Positions 63,245-64,000 of a DNA stretch of 64,000 bases are shown one piece after another. Within the stretch, counting starts at the first letter, position 1. Each line of letters opens with the position of its first letter. The stretch is from Carboxylicivirga sp. M1479 (lineage in GTDB: Bacteria > Bacteroidota > Bacteroidia > Bacteroidales > Marinilabiliaceae), in assembly GCF_007097485.1 (NCBI RefSeq), contig NZ_VKDE01000031.1, positions 94,029 to 158,028 on the forward strand, written 5' to 3'. Under the pieces are notes generated by a model. The model saw only the letters and a list, made by a program, of their open reading frames with translations, was not told the DNA's origin and did not search any database. Made by a program: the position numbers and the translations under genes.

Positions 63245-64000
63245 GTGATTAGGTTTTTGTTCTTTATTGCCACATGAAATTCGCCAATTTACACATAGTC
63301 TTCTGTGTGGTAATTTAGCATGGCTCGTTTCATGTCAATGGCTTTAAGATTGGTTGTTGGTTTTTAGTTTTCTGTTCGACAAGCTTTCAAGTTACATTAT
63401 AAATAACCTAAGTTCAAGGTGCTGGTTTTGGTGAATGGTCCTTTATTGATGAAGTTGACTGTATAAGTAGTGAATAGCTACTTTCATTACACGGACGTAG
63501 AGGTCATGATGTTTTAGGCGAAATTCTCGTGTCTTTCTTATGCGAACATCAAAACCAAAAAAAGCCATCAAGCCATAGTTTAGTCACACTTACCCCACAC
63601 CAAACTCAATTAAAATCGAATTTACTTTGAGTTTAATATGACTTAACTATGACTTTAGTATGAGTTTGCTTCCTTTCTTTCTTATTCATGATCATTTAAA
63701 AAGGCGTACTTTACACAGAATTCAGCATGTGGATGTACTATTCCACACTCACTTCAAAAATATTTACCCACCCAAATTCCACCAAATCAGCTCATAAAGC
63801 TTGTTGGAAGAAACGCACCACAAAAAAACATGCTTTTAGATTTGGATGTGTAAAATAAACTCCGTTATTTTGCACCCGCTTTGAGAAACAATGGTTACTC
63901 TGAAAGGCGCACTAGGCAAGGGAAACGAGGCCTAAACAACATGTTGAGTAAGTTGATTTTTTGACAAAAGAAAAGATAGTTTGTAACTTGAATTTCGCTT
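63245..64000. other. Intergenic end of window, no recognised gene
   Basis: About 750 bases without a supportable reading frame of gene size. A near-consensus TTATTTTG promoter element occurs at about 63872, followed by short frames only (a 14-codon frame at 63891); a gene beginning beyond the window may be driven from here. The region also carries the phased repeats described separately. Confidence 0.4.
63626..63669. repeat. Four tandem 11-bp repeats (helically phased)
   Basis: TTTGAGTTTAA, TATGACTTAAC, TATGACTTTAG and TATGAGTTTGC begin at 63626, 63637, 63648 and 63659, exactly 11 bases apart. The spacing puts every copy on the same face of the helix, as for tandem sites of OmpR/PhoB-type regulators. 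No promoter or target gene was fixed. Confidence 0.6.

Noticed and set aside
63891..63935. 14-codon frame after a promoter-like element near the window end
   Set aside because: Too short to judge; no leader-peptide or attenuator structure was seen.

Overview
The window reads as chromosomal DNA of a Bacteroidota bacterium, most likely a marine or sediment member of the Marinilabiliales or a related Bacteroidales order. The signs are a type IX secretion sorting domain on a giant secreted protein, two DUF5916 barrel proteins, HU-HIG and RRM/RGG proteins typical of the phylum, several TTTG / TAnnTTTG promoters, and gene starts without clear Shine-Dalgarno sites. No rRNA, tRNA, CRISPR array or complete insertion sequence was seen. 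The taxonomic call is inference from gene content.

Layout. 1-7.7 kb: end of a peptide-export-type ABC transporter, a MATE pump and comB (a pair split by a small inserted element), a small membrane protein, a 165-bp tandem repeat, a BNR-repeat lipoprotein, a MITE-like element with target duplication, and an HU-type protein. 7.7-15.8 kb: an AT-rich accessory island of short gene units separated by folded, repeated intergenic elements. Its centre is a four-gene anti-phage operon at 9.27-12.72 kb: a CapV-like patatin phospholipase, a CD-NTase ending in Gly-Gly, a stand-alone E2-like protein, and a second, membrane-anchored CD-NTase without that tail. This is an E2-only (type II-short) CBASS carrying two catalytically complete cyclases, and it is the most unusual system here. 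sanA and three unrecognised secreted or membrane proteins follow.

15.8-32 kb: a DUF1287 protein, a tocopherol-cyclase-like protein, a tandem pair of secreted GH2-type sugar-binding proteins without a catalytic domain, an OmpR/histidine-kinase pair whose 3' end is a MITE target, ElaA, two EamA transporters, a LytS/LytTR pair, a divergent CBM9-DUF5916 protein, and a Nudix hydrolase with a changed Nudix box. 32-45 kb is mostly core: RNA-binding protein, POT peptide transporter, M28 peptidase, a second DUF5916 protein, tyrS, a SpoIIE-type phosphatase, efp, a DUF3108 protein and tsaB.

45-55.6 kb: a MacAB-TolC-like export operon (ATPase, two permeases, adaptor, TolC), with a second adaptor after an internal terminator. 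Divergent to it run an ECF sigma factor, a probable membrane partner, a lipoprotein and a lipoprotein cyclophilin. 55.7-63.2 kb: one giant (about 2,500-residue) beta-helix, type IX secreted protein with a single-base frameshift near its N-terminus. The last 750 bases hold no recognised gene but contain four helically phased 11-bp repeats.

At least two families of 250-300 bp non-autonomous elements recur between genes. Three insertions still show direct repeats at their borders, which indicates fairly recent movement.
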